A stretch of DNA of 64,000 nt from Gracilaria vermiculophylla (taxonomy: Eukaryota > Rhodophyta > Florideophyceae > Gracilariales > Gracilariaceae). The notes under the pieces were generated by a model. That model was not told the origin of the DNA. It made no database searches and saw only the letters and a program-made list of their open reading frames with translations. Location: positions 3,465,618 to 3,529,617 of the forward strand of contig JAHNZQ020000308.1 in the NCBI GenBank assembly GCA_019155205.2, in the 5' to 3' direction. The translations under genes and the position numbers were made by a program. Shown here piece by piece: positions 61,280 through 64,000 of the stretch. Position 1 is the first letter of the stretch; each line of letters opens with the position of its first letter.

Positions 61280-61280
61280 T
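61260..61280. repeat. Perfect 10-base palindrome abutting the transposon
   Basis: ATTAGTGTGG-T-CCACACTAAT is a perfect inverted repeat with a one-base centre. It ends at the T of the left flanking TA. A further copy of its arm (ATTAGTGTGG) occurs at 61225. It may be a remnant of another element's ends. Confidence 0.8.
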
Positions 61281-62562
61281 ACAGTGCGTTTCAAAAACAT
61301 ATTACCCCTGAAAAGTGCGCCAAAACTGTACTGTAGTCTAGATTTTGCACATAGTCTTTGTAGAATCGTTTCAAAAAGATATGTACACCTTCTTCTTTCT
61401 AGTAAAAATGACTCGAGGCCCGCCACTTTCCAAGCAAGAACAGCTTCTAATCGTTAAATTGAACGCCGAGAAGCAATCTAACAGTGCTATTGCTAAAAAG
61501 TAAAGCGTTCTAGGGTCACAATTGCTAATTTTCTCAAAAACCCGACTCTATATGGCTTAAAACGATCTCCGGGACGCCCGAAGAAGCTCAGCCCAGCAGA
61601 CAAAAAAGGAATTAAAAGGGCGTTGTGTAAAGAAAAAGAATCGTGCAAAACAATTGGAATTAATCTCAATCTCAACGTTTCTAAATCAACTATATGGAGG
61701 CAGATAAACAGCACAAATTTATTTAAATATAAAAGAATGAAGAAAACTTTCTTTCTCCAAGACCATCACAAGCAAAAGAAGATTGACTGGTGTGCCGGAA
61801 ACGTTTACTGGAAAAAGGAATGGGAAAATGTTATTTTTACTGACGAAAAAAAGTTTAGTTTGGACGGACCAGATTGCTACAAATATTATTGGCACGATCT
61901 TCGTAAGGAACGTCATGAATTCTATACCAGGCACTGCGGTGGAGGTTCTGTATTGGTCCGGGCGGTCATTTCTAAAAAAGGTCTAACGGAAATTGCCTTT
62001 ATTGAAACGAACATGAATGCAGAAAAATATCAAGAAGTTCTATACAACTATTTGCTACCTTTTGGTTTATGTTTCCATGCAGAAAATTTCATTTTTCAAC
62101 ACAGTAATGCGCCTGTACACAGTGCATCTTTAATCAAAAATTGGCTACAGGAGTCTGAGGTATCTGTTTTAGAGTGGCCGGCGCGCTCACTAGATTTGAA
62201 CCCAATTGAAAAAATTTGGGGACTGCTGGCGAGGATGGTTTATGCGCATGGAAGGCAATTTCAGACAGTTTTTGAACTCAAAAACTGTATTAAAAATTGC
62301 TGGAAATCTATAACAGTTTCAACTGTGGAAAAGTACATCAATTCGATGCCGAAACGCTGCATTAGCGTTATACAGCAAAAAGGATGCAAAATAAACTATT
62401 CAGCGTCGTGCAGTAAAGATTTGTTATTGATGATCATATGTTTTTGAAACGTTTTTTTGACTTTACTTTTTTCTGAAACCTATTTTTGTAGGCGTACAGT
62501 ATACATTTGTTCGTTTTTTTTGAGATTTCACAGCATGTCGTATGTTTTTGAAACAGTCTGTA
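61280..62562 (+). mobile_element. Tc1/mariner-superfamily transposon (Tc3-like), inactive
   Basis: The left end reads TACAGTGCGTTTCAAAAACA from 61280, and the right end, read inward, is TACAGACTGTTTCAAAAACA ending at 62562. They match at all but 3 of these 20 bases and are flanked by TA on both sides, the target-site duplication of this superfamily. A second, internal inverted copy of the end motif lies near 62440-62455. The element is about 1.28 kb and encloses a single transposase frame. AT-rich codon use differs sharply from the GC-rich genes 5 kb away, in line with an independent origin. Confidence 0.93.
61408..62447 (+). pseudogene. Tc3-like transposase, one frameshift and lost catalytic Asp
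   Basis: The N-terminal helix-turn-helix part starts at ATG 61408 (MTRGPPLSKQEQLLIVKLNA) and hits a stop at 61501. Similarity continues in another frame through GRPKKLSPADKKG and SKSTIWRQI, so one base has been lost at about 61500. The catalytic domain then runs to 62447. The first Asp (FTDEKKF) and the Glu of DLNPIEKIW are present, but the second Asp, normally in a QxDNAPxH context, is Ser (FQHSNAPVH). Transposases of this type cut and paste DNA between TA sites. Both defects argue that this copy no longer moves itself, although its ends are well kept. Confidence 0.9.
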
Positions 62563-64000
62563 CCTTCGGTTTACGGTCTCTCAGTTTGAGAACTCCGCAC
62601 GCAAATAAAACAAGTGTCTCTCTCTCGGTATACCCAGCACGCCATCGCATACAACGTCTACTGCGCAAAACGAAGCCGGCCCTGCATGACTGCGGTGGAA
62701 ACCCCTGCTGCACCACCCTGCGTGTCTACGATGGACGTTCTCAGAACCCTTCAAACTTCCGGCCGAACTGCCTCATCCATCCCCATTACCTACCTTCTAG
62801 CACACACTGTCTTTCACACCGAAGTCAACCTTGCGGAGATTAGCTTCATCCTTTCATTTGCTTTGACAAATAAGGGGGCGGCCGTCCATGTGCACAGTCC
62901 TCACCGCTCGGTTGACTGGCAATTTGTCAGAGAAGATCCCACCACCAGGTCTACCATTCTCCGGCCCTCCCAAGATGTCTCTTCCTCCTGTCCTGTTGAA
63001 CGCGCTCTGGCTTGCAGCAAGTGATCCACGTATCGCCCACTTGCACATGAGAAGAGACCCTTTGAGCATTGGATGGGGGAAGATATTTGAGATTCGTCGA
63101 CATCTCGAGTACTTTTGCTCCTCCTGGAAGTCAATACCGTTTTTCTTCAGGCCAGAGACCCCAACGAGCACTTCTTGGGAATGGGATATGACGTATACAT
63201 ACCACCTGAAGGAGCAACTTTGTGAATGTACATTGAAGTGGATCGGGTGCGAGCGAGCGGCAGTTTCTGAGCGCATTGCGGGACGCAGAGGAAGCTATCT
63301 GTGCGTCGCGAATGACGACGCTTCGCTAATGGGACAGAAGCTCGATAATGCCGATGAAGAACTTGGAGCTTTGCGGCGGATGGCTCCAATCTCAACGGTC
63401 ACATGACTGCCACATCATTTTCACCGTTGAGAGGGATTCTTGCATCCGAGCTGAACGCCATCTGAAAAGCTTGGCGCTCTGAAATCTTGTCGGCCAACCC
63501 CCAAGTTGGAGCTATTGCGAACACAAAATGATCACACCGACATGTGTCATTTGTTCAGAAGACTGCCCTACAAAGGAGATTCGAAGCCAGCCACCCTTTG
63601 ACCAGTACTTGTGCAGAGAGTGCGCAAAACTGTATACCCAGAAAGACCTCATGTTGTACAAGGATGGCCCTCGGATTTCGCTTCGTTTCTTTGCCGGGGC
63701 GGATGTGTACGAAAAAAAGGAATTTCAGGACAAGAAGAAGGAAAGGGACTACACGAAGTTTACGCTCACGCCATCACGGAAACCGTCGAATTCCCCGGAA
63801 GTTTGCAGAGGGGAGTACCTGCAACCACAAGATTCCCCATTACTTCTCAACTCCCAGTTTGATGCAAAGTGAAGCCGCTGCATCCATACCGAGTACACCT
63901 ATTGTGGAACGGACTTTGAACTTTGGTGGGGCCGTGTGCGACGGAAACATTCCAGGGCGGAACAGGAGTGTTGCTGTGCTCATCCATGAGATCGGGGATC
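62563..64000. other. Right-edge region with fragmentary coding frames
   Basis: Codon-like sequence switches between plus-strand frames (62614-63024, then 62975-63406, then 63528-63872, and a frame still open at 64000). This could be a decayed gene, a multi-exon gene or a repeat. I could not assign splice sites or a family. Confidence 0.4.
63528..63872 (+). CDS. Possible zinc-ribbon-like protein, unrecognised
   Basis: 114 residues from ATG at 63528. A Cys pattern near the start (CVIC at 6-9, Cys13, CREC at 29-32) could bind one zinc ion. A Lys-rich charged helix follows (EKKEFQDKKKERDYTKF). Another frame is open across the same end and continues to the window edge, so this may be a fragment of a larger or broken gene. 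Confidence 0.35.
   Translation: MITPTCVICSEDCPTKEIRSQPPFDQYLCRECAKLYTQKDLMLYKDGPRISLRFFAGADVYEKKEFQDKKKERDYTKFTLTPSRKPSNSPEVCRGEYLQPQDSPLLLNSQFDAK

Overview
The window is eukaryotic nuclear DNA. Genes are mostly intron-free, densely packed and often divergent or convergent. The gene set includes phosphoglycerate kinase, FANCD2, a GRASP Golgi protein, an Asterix/PAT subunit, Yos1, GT34 and Hint proteins, and a DnaJ-type zinc-ribbon protein with a plastid/lumen-like leader. Few introns, few repeats, a photosynthetic-type protein and a hedgehog-like Hint protein fit a red alga, possibly a florideophyte such as Chondrus. That placement is inference; no marker gene fixes it.

Layout. 1-634: the 5' part of a probable DNA polymerase delta subunit 3, running off the left edge on the minus strand. 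2536-6342: prenylcysteine-oxidase family protein (-) and PGK (+), divergent. 9152-14519: a three-exon GRASP gene (+) and FANCD2 (-), convergent. 16933-25326: HEAT-repeat/RS protein (+), DnaJ-like zinc protein (-) and polytopic lipase (+), ending opposite a RING/GTPase-like gene (-) at 25326-26732. 26.7-29.2 kb: extremely GC-rich, with simple repeats, long poly-C runs and a 100-N assembly gap. It leads into an unrecognised nuclear-looking protein (29178-30959).

31.2-32.6 kb holds two small spliced ER/secretory genes side by side on the minus strand, Asterix and Yos1. Neither is visible as one open frame, and both were reconstructed here from splice sites and family similarity. 34.8-43.1 kb is sparse: a single-pass membrane protein and two basic low-complexity proteins. 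43.7-56.6 kb is a GC-rich gene cluster: alpha/beta-hydrolase with TPR-like ends (+), a possible myristoylated small protein, a hedgehog-type Hint protein, GT34, a frameshifted SPFH pseudogene, its intact SPFH paralogue, a tandem WNR-motif protein and a C2H2 zinc-finger protein (all -).

57.3-64 kb is AT-rich and gene-poor. It carries a Tc1/Tc3-like transposon with clear terminal inverted repeats, a frameshift and a lost catalytic Asp. Several genes share a secretory/endomembrane theme (Asterix, Yos1, GRASP, GT34, Hint, prenylcysteine oxidase), but nothing in the sequence shows that they work as one locus.
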